DNA from: Nocardia rhamnosiphila NBRC 108938
GTDB lineage: Bacteria > Actinomycetota > Actinomycetes > Mycobacteriales > Mycobacteriaceae
Assembly (NCBI RefSeq): GCF_000720425.1
Contig: NZ_JOAJ01000012.1
Coordinates: forward strand, 62,001-126,000
Length of the DNA stretch: 64,000 nucleotides
Direction: 5' to 3'
Positions 16,302-25,164 of this stretch are shown here, in pieces. The notes below the pieces were generated by a model. It did no database searches, was not told the DNA's origin, and saw only the letters and a list, made by a program, of their open reading frames with translations. Position 1 is the stretch's first letter. The number at the start of each line of letters is the position of its first letter. Position numbers and translations under genes: made by a program.

Positions 16302-17879
16302 TCAGATCGGCGTGGTGGGTGCCGAATACTTCGCGCGGAGTTCGGTTTTGAGTACCTTCCCGCTGGCGTTGCGCGGCAGTTCGGCGACCATCGCGACCTC
16401 CCGGGGACATTTGTAGCCGGCCAGTTGCGTCCGGGCGAAGGCCTCGATATCCGCGGCGGTGGGCGGGGCGGCGGGATCGACCGGCACGACGACCGCCAGC
16501 GGTGTCTCGCCCCAGGTGGGATCCGGGACGCCGATCAACGCGATATCGGCGACCCCGGGATGCCCGGCCAGCACGTTCTCCACCTCGGCGCAGTAGATGT
16601 TCTCGCCACCGGAGATGATCATGTCCTTCTTCCGGTCGACGACGTACAGGTAGCCGTCCCCGTCCTGGCGCACCAGATCACCGGAGTGGAACCAGCCGCC
16701 CGCGAAGGCCTCCGCCGTAGCCTCCGGTTTGTTCCAGTACTCCCGCATCACCGTCGGGCCGCGGTAGACGATCTCGCCGACCTCGCCGGGCGCGACGTCG
16801 TTCATCTCGTCGTCGACGATCCGGACCTCGACGTTCAGGATGGGGGTGCCGACCGAACCGATCTTGCGGATGGCGTCCTCTCCACGCAGTGTGCAGGTGA
16901 CCGGACTGCATTCGGTCTGCCCGAACGCGGTCGACACCGAGGCCTGCGGGAAGGTTTCGATCATGGTGCGCAGCAGGGTCGTCGAGGCCGGGGCCGCGCC
17001 CCAGGAGATGTGCCGCAGCGCGGACAGATCGTACTCGGCGATCCCCGGGAGCGCACAGATCGCCTGCCATTGCGCGGGGACGAAGAAGCAGCTCGAGACC
17101 CGTTCACGCGCGAGCAGCTCGACCGACGCGGCCGGGTCGAAACCACCCGAGGGCGTGATCACGAATGTCCCCCCGGGCAGCAGACACATCAGATAACTCG
17201 ACAGACCCGCGATATGGAACAGCGGCGCACCGTTCAACGCGACCCGGTCGTCACCGGATACACCCTGGTGCAGGGCGACACTGAAGGCGTGCAGCAGCAG
17301 GTTGTCGTGGGTCAGCACCGCACCCTTGGGGCGTCCGGTGGTCCCCGAGGTGTACATGATGTACGCCGGGTCGCGCTCGTCGACGGCCGGTGCGGCGAAC
17401 GTGAGGTCCGCATCGCGCAGCGCCGCCTCGTAGTCCTCACCGTCCTCGCCGCCGGTGCCCCCGATCACCAGGCAGGACCGCAATTGCGGCGCCTCCCGCC
17501 GGGCTTCGGCGAGTCCGGTGGCGAACCGCGCGTCGACCACGGCCGCTGTCGCGCCGGAATCCGCCAGCAGATAAGCGATTTCCCCGGCCACCAGCCGGAA
17601 ATTGATGGGCACGCCGATCGCGCCGAGCCGGTTTGTGGCCAGAAACGTTTCCACGATCTCCATCGAGTTGAGGCCGAGAACGGCGATCCGGTCCCCCGGG
17701 CCGATACCGCGGGCCCGCAAGGCGTCGGCCAGCCGGGAGACGCGCTCGTCCAGTTTTCGGTAGCTTCGGGAGACTCCGGCGAACCGCAGCGCCGGGATGT
17801 CCGGGATCTTGCGGGCATGCCGCGCCAGCTGTTCGCCGGCGGTCATTCCTCGAGATATCGGGTGTGAACTACTGGCCAT
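16302..17879 (-). CDS. Long-chain fatty acid-CoA ligase (FadD-type)
   Basis: ANL superfamily ligase of 525 residues. A3 motif MYTSGTTGRPKGAV, A5-type STAFGQTECSP, A7 GWFHSGDLVR, A8 YLYVVDRKKDMIISGGENIY, and A10 catalytic lysine in LPRNASGKVLKTELR; this set is typical of FadD3/FadD13-like enzymes that activate fatty acids or steroid side-chain acids. ATG 17879 is favoured over 17891 because it follows GGAGCCCGCC. Single gene with 233 bases of non-coding DNA downstream. Substrate unknown. Confidence 0.93.
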   Translation of the reverse strand: MASSSHPISRGMTAGEQLARHARKIPDIPALRFAGVSRSYRKLDERVSRLADALRARGIGPGDRIAVLGLNSMEIVETFLATNRLGAIGVPINFRLVAGEIAYLLADSGATAAVVDARFATGLAEARREAPQLRSCLVIGGTGGEDGEDYEAALRDADLTFAAPAVDERDPAYIMYTSGTTGRPKGAVLTHDNLLLHAFSVALHQGVSGDDRVALNGAPLFHIAGLSSYLMCLLPGGTFVITPSGGFDPAASVELLARERVSSCFFVPAQWQAICALPGIAEYDLSALRHISWGAAPASTTLLRTMIETFPQASVSTAFGQTECSPVTCTLRGEDAIRKIGSVGTPILNVEVRIVDDEMNDVAPGEVGEIVYRGPTVMREYWNKPEATAEAFAGGWFHSGDLVRQDGDGYLYVVDRKKDMIISGGENIYCAEVENVLAGHPGVADIALIGVPDPTWGETPLAVVVPVDPAAPPTAADIEAFARTQLAGYKCPREVAMVAELPRNASGKVLKTELRAKYSAPTTPI

Positions 17880-17981
17880 GGCGGGCTCCACATCTCGGGT
17901 CGATCGATGCGAAGCGTACGCCGGTCACCGCGCACCCGGACCGCATTCGCCATACCCGTCCGGACCCACCGAGCCCCTCGA

Positions 17982-18602
17982 TCAGGCCGACCCTGCCCGA
18001 TCCCCGACCGATATCCGGCCGGTGACCAGTAGCAGTATGTCGGCGATCGGCGCGGCCAGCGGAGCGCCTACTCCGGCCGACCACTCCGTATCCGTCGCGA
18101 TCAGGCGGTGACCGGCCAGTACGCGCTGCGCACGGAAAGGCCGTCCCATCCGCCACACCCGCTCGACCGACCACCGCGCCGCGTCCACCGGCATCTCGCG
18201 CCGCATACCGAGCGGTACCGCGATGTCCTGTCCGTGTACCAGCAGATCCATCAGCCGATCGAGGGCTGTCGTACCCACTGGGGTGTGGCGCAGTTCGATC
18301 ACGGCGCGCAGTTCGGCGAGAAGAGCCTCGGACGAGCGGCGGTTCGCGTAGCGGACAGCGGTCGCGAAGCTCATCCGGTCGAGATCGCCGCGAGCGCGAA
18401 GCAGTTCCCACAGGATTTCGCCGGCTCCGGCGCGTGAGGTGAGCAGGATATGGGCGACGACGTCGCGGATCCGCCACCCGGCACACCATGATTGCCGATC
18501 CCACTGCTGTTCGGTCAACCCGTCCAGCAGCTCCGCCAGACTTCTGCGTTCGGCAGCGACGGCCGCCCAGACTTGTTCGCCGGAAGCGATCTCGGTGCTC
18601 AC
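17982..18602 (-). CDS. DinB/maleylpyruvate-isomerase-type mycothiol-dependent protein
   Basis: 206-residue protein of the maleylpyruvate isomerase N-terminal family (DinB-like four-helix bundle). Diagnostic are LAELLDGLTEQQWDRQSWC, the metal-ligand histidine in IRDVVAHILLTSRAG and the later LMDLLVHGQDIAVPLG, which supplies another histidine. Such proteins bind a divalent metal and often use mycothiol, the actinobacterial thiol. The start is GTG 18602. It is divergent from the MerR gene across a palindromic operator, so it is a likely regulatory target. Confidence 0.85.
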   Translation of the reverse strand: MSTEIASGEQVWAAVAAERRSLAELLDGLTEQQWDRQSWCAGWRIRDVVAHILLTSRAGAGEILWELLRARGDLDRMSFATAVRYANRRSSEALLAELRAVIELRHTPVGTTALDRLMDLLVHGQDIAVPLGMRREMPVDAARWSVERVWRMGRPFRAQRVLAGHRLIATDTEWSAGVGAPLAAPIADILLLVTGRISVGDRAGSA

Positions 18603-18643
18603 TGTCCTACTACCTCCTGTGCTCGATGGCCTCCGCTACGGTA

Positions 18644-18668
18644 GGAACTCCACCCGGGTGGAGGTTCC
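18644..18668. promoter_or_regulatory. MerR-type operator
   Basis: Perfect 16-bp palindrome CTCCACCCGGGTGGAG (18648-18663) flanked by GGAA and GTTCC arms, a classical MerR-type dyad. It lies in the 73-base gap between the divergent DinB-like and MerR genes, 12 bases before the MerR start, as expected for autoregulation. Confidence 0.75.
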
Positions 18669-18675
18669 AGTAGAA

Positions 18676-19602
18676 GTGACTCACATCACAGACTTGCGCG
18701 GTGCGGTGGGCATCGGAGAAGCGTCGCGGCGCACCGGTCTCCCCGTCCGGACCATCCGGTTCTACTGCGACGAGGAGCTCCTGCCGACCCACCGCACCAG
18801 CGGCGGCCATCGGGTGTTCACCGCGGAATCCCTCACCCGATTGACGTCGATCCGGCGGTTGCGCGCCCTCGGCCTCGGCCTGTCCGTGATCGCCGCGATA
18901 CTCGCCGACGAGGACGCCACCCGCGATGCCGTGGCCGGCGAGCGGGTGGCGGTGGAAGCCGAACTCGACGCGCTGTCGTGGCGGCACGCGGTGTTGCTCG
19001 CGCTCGAGGGGACCCGCGACGAGGATCGTACGGTGACGCTCGCGCGGCTCGCCGGGGTGGCCGAACGCGGGGCGGCCCGCGATGTACTCGTCGGATTCTG
19101 GCGTCGCGTCCTGGCCGCGATGCCACCGGGGCTCTTCGACGAGTTCGTGGCGATGGATATTCCGGCGGTACCGGCGACGCCTACCCCCGGACATGTTCTC
19201 GCGGTCGCCGAGCTGGCGGAATTGGCGCGGAGTCCGGAACTCGGGCGGGAGATATCCCGTCAGCTGTGGCTGTCCGATCGTGTGTCGATCCGCGACGAGC
19301 GGGCCCTGATCGCCGAACTGGCGCCCGCGCACACCGGCGCCGCGCAGCGCGTACTCGCCGGTGCCGACCCGGGGCCCGGCCCGGAATTGGACCTGTTCGT
19401 CGCCGCGCACGCCGCGGCCCGGGGCAGCCGGGACACTTCGGCCTTCCGTCGCAGGCTGGCGGACGGTGCGACCGGTCATCCCGCGGTTACTCGGTACTGG
19501 GCGCTGACCGCCCGGGCGCTCGGCACCCCGTATACCACCGGCACCACTCAGGAATGGCTGCACACCGCTCTCGCCCGGTCACTGGAGCCGCGCGGCGGGT
19601 GA
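18676..19602 (+). CDS. MerR-family transcriptional regulator
   Basis: 308-residue regulator. The winged helix-turn-helix is GIGEASRRTGLPVRTIRFYC, then DEELLPTHRTSGGHRVF, followed by the helical SLTRLTSIRRLRALGLGLSV linker typical of MerR. The C-terminal effector region (about 170 residues) is Ala/Arg-rich and lacks Cys or obvious metal ligands, so an organic inducer is more likely than a metal. GTG 18676 gives VTHITDLRG and lies just after the operator palindrome; earlier starts would read through that operator. Confidence 0.88.
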   Translation: MTHITDLRGAVGIGEASRRTGLPVRTIRFYCDEELLPTHRTSGGHRVFTAESLTRLTSIRRLRALGLGLSVIAAILADEDATRDAVAGERVAVEAELDALSWRHAVLLALEGTRDEDRTVTLARLAGVAERGAARDVLVGFWRRVLAAMPPGLFDEFVAMDIPAVPATPTPGHVLAVAELAELARSPELGREISRQLWLSDRVSIRDERALIAELAPAHTGAAQRVLAGADPGPGPELDLFVAAHAAARGSRDTSAFRRRLADGATGHPAVTRYWALTARALGTPYTTGTTQEWLHTALARSLEPRGG

Positions 19603-19666
19603 CCCAAGCCGACGCGCCGGCACCGTAGGGTGCGGTGGTTCCGCTACGGGCGCGACGCCGACAGCA

Positions 19667-19702
19667 CTGCGCCGCACGAACCCGGTGGTTCGTGCGGCGC
19701 AG
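19667..19702. terminator. Bidirectional hairpin after MerR and SRPBCC genes
   Basis: Perfect 14-bp stem CTGCGCCGCACGAA (19667-19680) pairing with 19689-19702, loop of 8, located between convergent stops at 19602 and 19724. No T-run, but position and stability fit a shared terminator. Confidence 0.75.
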
Positions 19703-19723
19703 GATATGCGGAGCGGACGGGCG

Positions 19724-20185
19724 TCAGTTACCCGGGCGCGGGACGTCGCCGCGCCAGCCCCCGCTCTCCTGGGGCCTGGACTCGATGAAGTTCTTGAACC
19801 GCTCCAGATCGCCCTTGATCCGGCGATCCAGCAGGCCCGCCTTGTCGGCGACGTTCTCGGCGAATCCCTCCGGATCGATATCCATCTGGGTGATCACCCG
19901 GGTGGTCGAATCATCGATACGGTGGAAGGTCACGACACCGGCGTGTTCCGGACCGCTGTTCGAGCGCCAAGCGACCCGTTCCTCCGGATGCTGCTCGGTG
20001 ATGGTGGCGTCGAATTCCCGATCGGCGGGGCCGATCTTGATCTTCCAATGCGTATGTGTGTCGTCGATCTGGTCGACTCGTTCGACGCCTTCCATGAACT
20101 TCGGGAACGACTCGAACTGCGTCCACTGGTTGTACGCGGTGCGGATCGGTACCTTGACCTCGGTGGACGCGGTGACAGTGCTCAT
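19724..20185 (-). CDS. SRPBCC (START-like) polyketide cyclase/dehydrase-family protein
   Basis: 153-residue protein of the SRPBCC fold, a deep hydrophobic pocket for lipid-like ligands. Typical are VKVPIRTAYNQWTQFESFP, KFMEGVERVDQIDDTHTHW, WRSNSGPEHAGVVTFHRID and DDSTTRVITQMDIDPEG, matching the cyclase/dehydrase group found in stress-associated actinobacterial loci. The start is ATG 20185 with GGAGG eleven bases upstream. Function unknown; small membrane and stress proteins are frequent neighbours. Confidence 0.88.
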   Translation of the reverse strand: MSTVTASTEVKVPIRTAYNQWTQFESFPKFMEGVERVDQIDDTHTHWKIKIGPADREFDATITEQHPEERVAWRSNSGPEHAGVVTFHRIDDSTTRVITQMDIDPEGFAENVADKAGLLDRRIKGDLERFKNFIESRPQESGGWRGDVPRPGN

Positions 20186-20398
20186 GGGACAACAACCTCC
20201 CTCGGGTCCGGTACGACCGCTGCCGCCCGTAGTTCTGCGGCACCGGCCGGCCGGACAGTCGGCTTCGGTACGTCGAGCGGCTACCCCCGCCCCGGAGGCA
20301 CAAACCCCGCTACCGAAGATCGACTCGGCGGATTGACCGGACGGATTCGGGGAAACCCGGGTTCGACAGGTACACAAACTCTTTCGAGGAGGTGGACC

Positions 20399-20545
20399 GT
20401 GAGCACCGTCGCCACGACACACAGGAACCGCCGAACAGCCGCCATGATGACGACCCGGTTCGGACGTCCGGGGTCCGCGCGCTCACTGCTGATCGCCTGG
20501 ATGGCCCTCATGGCCTTCGTCAGCCTGGCACTGGCCCTGCTCTGA
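20399..20545 (+). CDS. Small single-pass membrane peptide (48 aa)
   Basis: GTG 20399 follows GAGGAGGTGGACC, one of the best ribosome sites in the window. The product has a basic, Thr/Arg-rich N-terminal half and a C-terminal hydrophobic helix (LLIAWMALMAFVSLALALL), so a C-tail-anchored membrane peptide is expected. No family recognised. It is divergent from the SRPBCC gene and convergent with the sugar transferase gene that follows. Confidence 0.65.
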   Translation: MSTVATTHRNRRTAAMMTTRFGRPGSARSLLIAWMALMAFVSLALALL

Positions 20546-20570
20546 CCGGCCGCCGGCACCCGCGGCGGGG

Positions 20571-22061
20571 TCAGTAGGCCCCGTCGCCCCGGGCGACCGC
20601 CCGCAGGGTGCGGGCAATGATCCGCAGGTCCAGCAGCATGGACCAGTTCTCCACATAGGAGATGTCCAGTTCCACCGATTCCTCGGGAGACAGGTCCGAG
20701 CGGCCGCTGACCTGCCACAGTCCGGTGATCCCAGGCCGTACCAGCAGTCGCCGGCGCATCACACCGTCGTAGGAATGGACCTCGCGGCGGACCTGCGGCC
20801 GCGGTCCGACGACGCTCATATCGCGGAACAGCACATTGAAGAACTGCGGCAGCTCGTCGAGGCTGTACCGGCGCAGGAACCTGCCCACCGGGGTCACCCG
20901 TGGATCGTCCTTGAGTTTGAAGAACAGCGGGTTGCCGCCGTGGGCGCTGATCAGTGCGGCGGCTTCCCGGTCGGCCCGCACATACATACTGCGGAACTTG
21001 ATCATCCGGAACGGTTTACCGTCCATCCCGATCCGCTCCGACAGATAGAAGACCGGCCCGGCGCTGGTGAACTTGACGGCGGCGGCCAGCACCAGCAGTA
21101 CCGGCGCGATCGCGGTGAGGACCAGGGCGGAGAAACACAGATCGAACACCGCCTTGCCGAACGAGAGCGCCCGATCGTACTGGGGCCGTTCGATGTGCAG
21201 CATCGGAATACCGGCCAGCACCTGGCTCGACATCCGGGTACCGGAGATGTCCATGATGCCGGGCGCGACGATGAGTTCGGTGCCGAACGCGTCGAGATCC
21301 CAGGCCAGCCGGCGGATATCGCGCGGGCCCAGCCGGTCGGTGGCCATGACGACCACGGTATCGGCGCCGCTGCGGCGGACCGCGCTGCGCACCGACCGGT
21401 CGTTGCCGACGATCGGGATTTCCCGCTGCCCGACGCGCAGTGCGGCGGGTTCGTCGAGGGCGTCCCCGGTGGGGGTGCAGACCCCGACCACGTGATAGCC
21501 GTGCATCTCCTGCGCGGACAGCGCGGTCGCGACGGCACGGGCGGCGTCCGGACTGCCGACGACCAGGACCGAGCGGCGATAGCGGCCCAGCGCCCGGCGC
21601 CGCACCGCGTGCGCGCGCCACAGCGCCCGGGTCGACATCAGGCCGAGCAGACCGAGCGGGAGCGCGATCACCAGGTGGGCGTGCGCGATATCGACGCGCA
21701 GGATCAGCGAGACGATCGCGATCGTGCCGAACAGCTGGAGAGTCGCCGAGAGCAGGCGGCGGTATTCGTCGGCGCCGGCACCCACGGTATGGGGGGACCG
21801 GGAGCCGTTCCAGCCCAGCAGAATCGACCATCCGGCCGCAATGCCGAGCGTGAGCGCGGTGGTACGCGGCTCGAATTCCCAGCCCAGGGAGCGCCCGGGC
21901 GCGATGCTGAACAGTTGCGCGCACAGAGCCGCCGCGGTGACCACCGCGATATCGGTCCGGGCGAGCCGGCGGACATATCCGGCCCGCCAGGAGTCCCGGT
22001 CACCGGGATTCGGCAGGTGCAAATCGACCGCGCCACCGACCACACGGAGATCCAGAACCAT
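20571..22061 (-). CDS. Polyprenyl glycosylphosphotransferase (initiating sugar-phosphate transferase)
   Basis: 496-residue PHPT-type enzyme (WbaP/CpsE-like) that transfers a sugar phosphate from a nucleotide sugar to undecaprenyl or decaprenyl phosphate, the first membrane step of repeat-unit synthesis. N-terminal membrane helices (to about residue 155), a Rossmann-like middle domain starting RSVLVVGSPDAARAVATAL, one further helix, then the catalytic domain with KFRSM, SLDELPQFFNVLFRDMSVVG, PRPQ and RPGITGLWQVSGRS. ATG 22061 has only a weak ribosome site. Divergent from the rest of the polysaccharide locus, across 427 bases with hairpins. Confidence 0.95.
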   Translation of the reverse strand: MVLDLRVVGGAVDLHLPNPGDRDSWRAGYVRRLARTDIAVVTAAALCAQLFSIAPGRSLGWEFEPRTTALTLGIAAGWSILLGWNGSRSPHTVGAGADEYRRLLSATLQLFGTIAIVSLILRVDIAHAHLVIALPLGLLGLMSTRALWRAHAVRRRALGRYRRSVLVVGSPDAARAVATALSAQEMHGYHVVGVCTPTGDALDEPAALRVGQREIPIVGNDRSVRSAVRRSGADTVVVMATDRLGPRDIRRLAWDLDAFGTELIVAPGIMDISGTRMSSQVLAGIPMLHIERPQYDRALSFGKAVFDLCFSALVLTAIAPVLLVLAAAVKFTSAGPVFYLSERIGMDGKPFRMIKFRSMYVRADREAAALISAHGGNPLFFKLKDDPRVTPVGRFLRRYSLDELPQFFNVLFRDMSVVGPRPQVRREVHSYDGVMRRRLLVRPGITGLWQVSGRSDLSPEESVELDISYVENWSMLLDLRIIARTLRAVARGDGAY

Positions 22062-22488
22062 GAAACGTACCCGCTTGAACTTCGAACGACCGTGCCCCGG
22101 CTGTCGTGCGCGACAGCAGATCACACGCTTTTTCCAGGAAGCCCGGCCTTCATGACAGGAAGGCCGGGCCGATCTTGTTGCAGAAGTATTGCCCCCATCG
22201 ACGCCGGGCACAAGTGCTGGAATCGGAATTCCCACCAGAGACGGTTCCGTACCGGCGCCGAATACCGGGAAAGGACCCATTTCGGTTGTCCACCATCGTT
22301 ATCCGGGCACCGATCGTTACAGGGTTTGCTGAACATATGCCGTAGGTCACTTCTGCGCAAAAGTCCGCGCGGACCGTGTCGCAGATGCGCCGGATTGGTG
22401 CTATTTTTTCCGTCGATCGGCAGAGAGAAGATGCTTCTCGGGGCTGCGGGGCGCCGCCGATGTACGTGACCGTTCGAGTGGAGCCCGA
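22062..22488. promoter_or_regulatory. Divergent control region of the polysaccharide locus
   Basis: No gene. It must hold promoters for the sugar transferase (minus) and for the long plus-strand operon. Two hairpins are visible: CTGTCG/CGACAG with a TGCG loop at 22101-22116 and the larger one at 22141-22169. AT content is locally higher around 22380-22440 than in the genes. Confidence 0.6.
22141..22169. promoter_or_regulatory. Perfect 11-bp hairpin upstream of the polysaccharide operons
   Basis: GCCCGGCCTTC (22141-22151) pairs perfectly with 22159-22169 around the loop ATGACAG. No T-tract follows on either side. It lies about 80 bases upstream of the sugar transferase start, so it could be an attenuator, an mRNA structure or a protein-binding dyad. 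Confidence 0.5.
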
Positions 22489-23736
22489 GTGCATTGTCGT
22501 TTGTGTGAGTCGTCCCGGCTGGCCAGTGTCGTCGACCTGGGGGCGACACCTCCTTGCGAGAGTTTCCTCTCCGAGGAACAGCTAAACCTGCCGGAATCCA
22601 CCTATCCGCTACATCTCCGGGTGTGCGCGGACTGTCTGCTGCTGCAGATACCGGCGCTCATCACGCCCGAGGAGACATTCACCGAATACGCCTACTTCTC
22701 GTCGTATTCCGAGTCCTGGATGCGGCACGCGCGCGAGTTCACCGGCGCGGCGGTCGCCCGGGTGGGTCTCGGCCCGGATTCGTTCATGGTGGAGGTCGCG
22801 AGCAACGACGGCTATCTGCTGCGCAATGTGGTGGCGGCCGGTATCCCCTGCCTTGGCATCGAGCCCTCGGCGAACGTCGGCGCGGCCGCGCGGACGGCCG
22901 GCGTGCCGACGCTGACCGAGTTCCTGACCGAGGACTCGGCCCGCCGGGTGCGCGCCGAATACGGTGCCGCGAACCTGGTGGTCGCGAACAATGTGTACGC
23001 CCACATCCCCGACCTGCGCGGTTTCACCCGCGCGCTACGCACGCTGGTCGCCGAGGACGGCTGGATCTCGATCGAGGTCCACCATGCGCTGAACCTCGTG
23101 CGGCACGGCCAGTTCGACACGATCTACCACGAGCACTTCCAGTACTACACCCTCGCCTCGGCGCAGCGGGCGCTGGCCACGGCCGGGCTGGCGGTCGCGG
23201 ATGTGGAAACACTGCCGACCCACGGCGGATCGCTGCGCATCTGGGCGCGTCCCGAGGCGGTGGCCGAACCATCGCCGCGGGTCGCCGAACTGCTGGCGAT
23301 CGAAGCGGATACCGGCCTGCACGCGATCGAGGGCTACCGGTCCCTGCGCGAACAGGCCGAACGGGTACGCCAGGATCTGCTGCGCTTCCTGCTCGACCAG
23401 AAGGCGGCCGGACGGCGGGTGGTCGGCTACGGCGCGCCCGGTAAGGGCAACACCCTGCTCAACTACTGCGGTATCCGCCCCGACCTGCTCGAGTACACGG
23501 TGGACCGCAATCCGTACAAGCACGGCCGATACACCCCGGGCACCCGCATACCGATCCATCCCCCGGAGCGGATCGACACCGACCGCCCCGATTTCGTGCT
23601 GGTGCTGCCGTGGAATCTGGAAACTGAACTCACCGCGCAGCTGCGCCATATCGGGGAATGGGGTGGACAGCTGGTGTTCCCGCTGCCCACCGTCCGGGTG
23701 GTCGCCCCGAGCCCGGCGGAGGTCGCCGCGCGATGA
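22489..23736 (+). CDS. Sugar C-methyltransferase (Zn-binding N-terminus, SAM-dependent)
   Basis: 415-residue three-domain methyltransferase of the type acting on keto-deoxy-sugar nucleotides (TylCIII/NovU-like). The N-terminal zinc domain has HCRLC (Cys3, Cys6) and VCADC (Cys46, Cys49). The SAM core has MVEVASNDGYLL. The C-terminal Methyltransf_14 domain has GYGAPGKGNTLLNYCGI. GTG 22489 follows GTGGAGCCCGA and places the first Cys of the zinc site at residue 3, as usual. First gene of the plus-strand locus; its stop overlaps the next start by ATGA. Confidence 0.9.
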   Translation: MHCRLCESSRLASVVDLGATPPCESFLSEEQLNLPESTYPLHLRVCADCLLLQIPALITPEETFTEYAYFSSYSESWMRHAREFTGAAVARVGLGPDSFMVEVASNDGYLLRNVVAAGIPCLGIEPSANVGAAARTAGVPTLTEFLTEDSARRVRAEYGAANLVVANNVYAHIPDLRGFTRALRTLVAEDGWISIEVHHALNLVRHGQFDTIYHEHFQYYTLASAQRALATAGLAVADVETLPTHGGSLRIWARPEAVAEPSPRVAELLAIEADTGLHAIEGYRSLREQAERVRQDLLRFLLDQKAAGRRVVGYGAPGKGNTLLNYCGIRPDLLEYTVDRNPYKHGRYTPGTRIPIHPPERIDTDRPDFVLVLPWNLETELTAQLRHIGEWGGQLVFPLPTVRVVAPSPAEVAAR

Positions 23737-24515
23737 AGGTCGTGTTGTTCTGCGGTGGGTACGGAATGCGGATGCGCAGCGGGGAGAACGACAGCCCGCC
23801 CAAACCGATGCAGATGGTGGGCCCGCGGCCGCTGATCTGGCATGTCATGCGCTATTACGCGCATTTCGGGCATACCGAATTCATTCTCTGCCTGGGCTAC
23901 GGCGCCCACCACATCAAGAATTTCTTCCTGACCTATCAGGAGACGATGTCCAACGATTTCGTCATCCGCGACGGCCGGGTCGAATTACTGCACTCCGATA
24001 TCGCCGACTGGACCATCACCTTCGTCGATACCGGCCTGGAATCGGCCATCGGGGAAAGATTGCGCCGGGTGCGCCCCTACCTCGAGGGCGACGATATGTT
24101 CCTGGCCAACTACTCCGATGTGCTCACCGACGCCCCGCTGGATCTGATGATCGACCGGTTCACCGCGTCCGGCGCCGCCGCATCGATGATGATCGTGCCG
24201 CCGCAGTCGTCGTTCCACTGCGTGGATGTGCTGCCCAGTGGCGAGGTCAAGCAGATCACCGCGGTCGGCAAACTCCCGATCTGGGAGAACGGCGGCTATT
24301 TCGTACTCACCCAGGAGATCTTCGATCATCTGCCGGAAGGCGGCGACCTGGTGGAGGACAGCTGCGGGGCGCTGGCCGCGCTCGGCCGGCTCTACGGTTA
24401 CCGGCACGACGGCTTCTGGAAACCGGCCGATACGTTCAAGGAACGCGCCGAACTCGACGCCGGATATCACCGGGGCGACCGCCCGTGGATGGTCTGGGAG
24501 CGGGCCGCTTCGTGA
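23733..24515 (+). CDS. Sugar-1-phosphate nucleotidyltransferase (RfbF-like)
   Basis: 260-residue enzyme making a nucleoside-diphosphate sugar from NTP and sugar 1-phosphate. N-terminal signature VVLFCGGYGMRMR with KPMQMVG; HTEFILCLGYGAHHIKNFF and later VDTGLESAIGERL, VRPYLEGDDMFLANYSDVL closely resemble glucose-1-phosphate cytidylyltransferase. A CDP-sugar is therefore the best guess, feeding the epimerase/dehydratase-type and C-methyltransferase genes around it. ATG 23733 overlaps the previous stop by ATGA; the next gene overlaps by GTGA. Confidence 0.88.
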   Translation: MKVVLFCGGYGMRMRSGENDSPPKPMQMVGPRPLIWHVMRYYAHFGHTEFILCLGYGAHHIKNFFLTYQETMSNDFVIRDGRVELLHSDIADWTITFVDTGLESAIGERLRRVRPYLEGDDMFLANYSDVLTDAPLDLMIDRFTASGAAASMMIVPPQSSFHCVDVLPSGEVKQITAVGKLPIWENGGYFVLTQEIFDHLPEGGDLVEDSCGALAALGRLYGYRHDGFWKPADTFKERAELDAGYHRGDRPWMVWERAAS

Positions 24516-25162
24516 TCACTCTCGCTCCCGCGCGACTCGGCGAGGTCGCGCTGCTCGGCGCGCACTGCGACGATATCGCCATCGGAATGGGCGCCACCCT
24601 GCTGACCCTGACCCGCGGAAATCCGGGACTACGCGTGCGGGCGCTCGTCCTGTCCGGCGGCGGCACCGCCCGCGCGTCGGAAGAGAACGCCGCCCTCGAA
24701 CGTTTCTGCGCGGACGCCGAGCTGGACCTGACGGTGCTCGACGTGCCGGACGGGCGGGCTCCGGCGCACTGGGACCGGGTCAAGAGCGCGCTCGCCGAGT
24801 TCCGGCGCGATACCGACCCGGAGCTCGTCTTCGCCCCGCAGCGCGGCGACGCCCATCAAGACCACCGGCTGCTGGCCGAACTGGTGACCACGGAGTTCCG
24901 CGATCATCTGGTACTCGGCTACGAAATCCTCAAATGGGAGACCGATACGCCCCGGCCGGTCGTCCTGCATCCGGTGGCACCGGAGATCGCCGCGGAGAAG
25001 GCCCGGCTGCTGGCCGAATGCTATCCCTCGCAAGCGCACCGCGACTGGTTCGACGAGGCCGCGTTTCTCGGTCTGGCGCGGATCCGTGGCGTGCAGTGCC
25101 ACAGCGAGTACGCGGAGGGGTTCGAACTGATCAAAGCCGTCCTCGATCTGGGAGGTGTGTAG
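24512..25162 (+). CDS. PIG-L family deacetylase
   Basis: 216-residue zinc-dependent deacetylase-type protein, a family removing acetyl groups from N-acetyl sugars or sugar nucleotides. The zinc/catalytic motif is LLGAHCDDIAIG (family consensus AHPDDE; Pro is Cys here and the last acidic residue is replaced by Ile), and the second histidine site is DAHQDHRLL. GTG 24512 overlaps the upstream stop. Substitution of the consensus Glu may alter activity or simply reflect a subfamily. The context suggests a role on the sugar made by its neighbours. Confidence 0.85.
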   Translation: MITLAPARLGEVALLGAHCDDIAIGMGATLLTLTRGNPGLRVRALVLSGGGTARASEENAALERFCADAELDLTVLDVPDGRAPAHWDRVKSALAEFRRDTDPELVFAPQRGDAHQDHRLLAELVTTEFRDHLVLGYEILKWETDTPRPVVLHPVAPEIAAEKARLLAECYPSQAHRDWFDEAAFLGLARIRGVQCHSEYAEGFELIKAVLDLGGV

Positions 25163-25164
25163 GA

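Noticed and set aside
16083..17867. Long plus-strand frame over the FadD gene
   Set aside because: It is the antisense shadow of the acyl-CoA ligase (clear ANL motifs on the minus strand); the product is Arg/Gly/Asp-rich with no family features or ribosome site. The same applies to 457-1800, 20775-22469, 24226 upstream part, 29095-30000, 42437-43768 and others.
22141..22169. Classical intrinsic terminator
   Set aside because: No T-tract follows on either strand and it lies between divergent starts, so a terminator for a gene end is not expected there.
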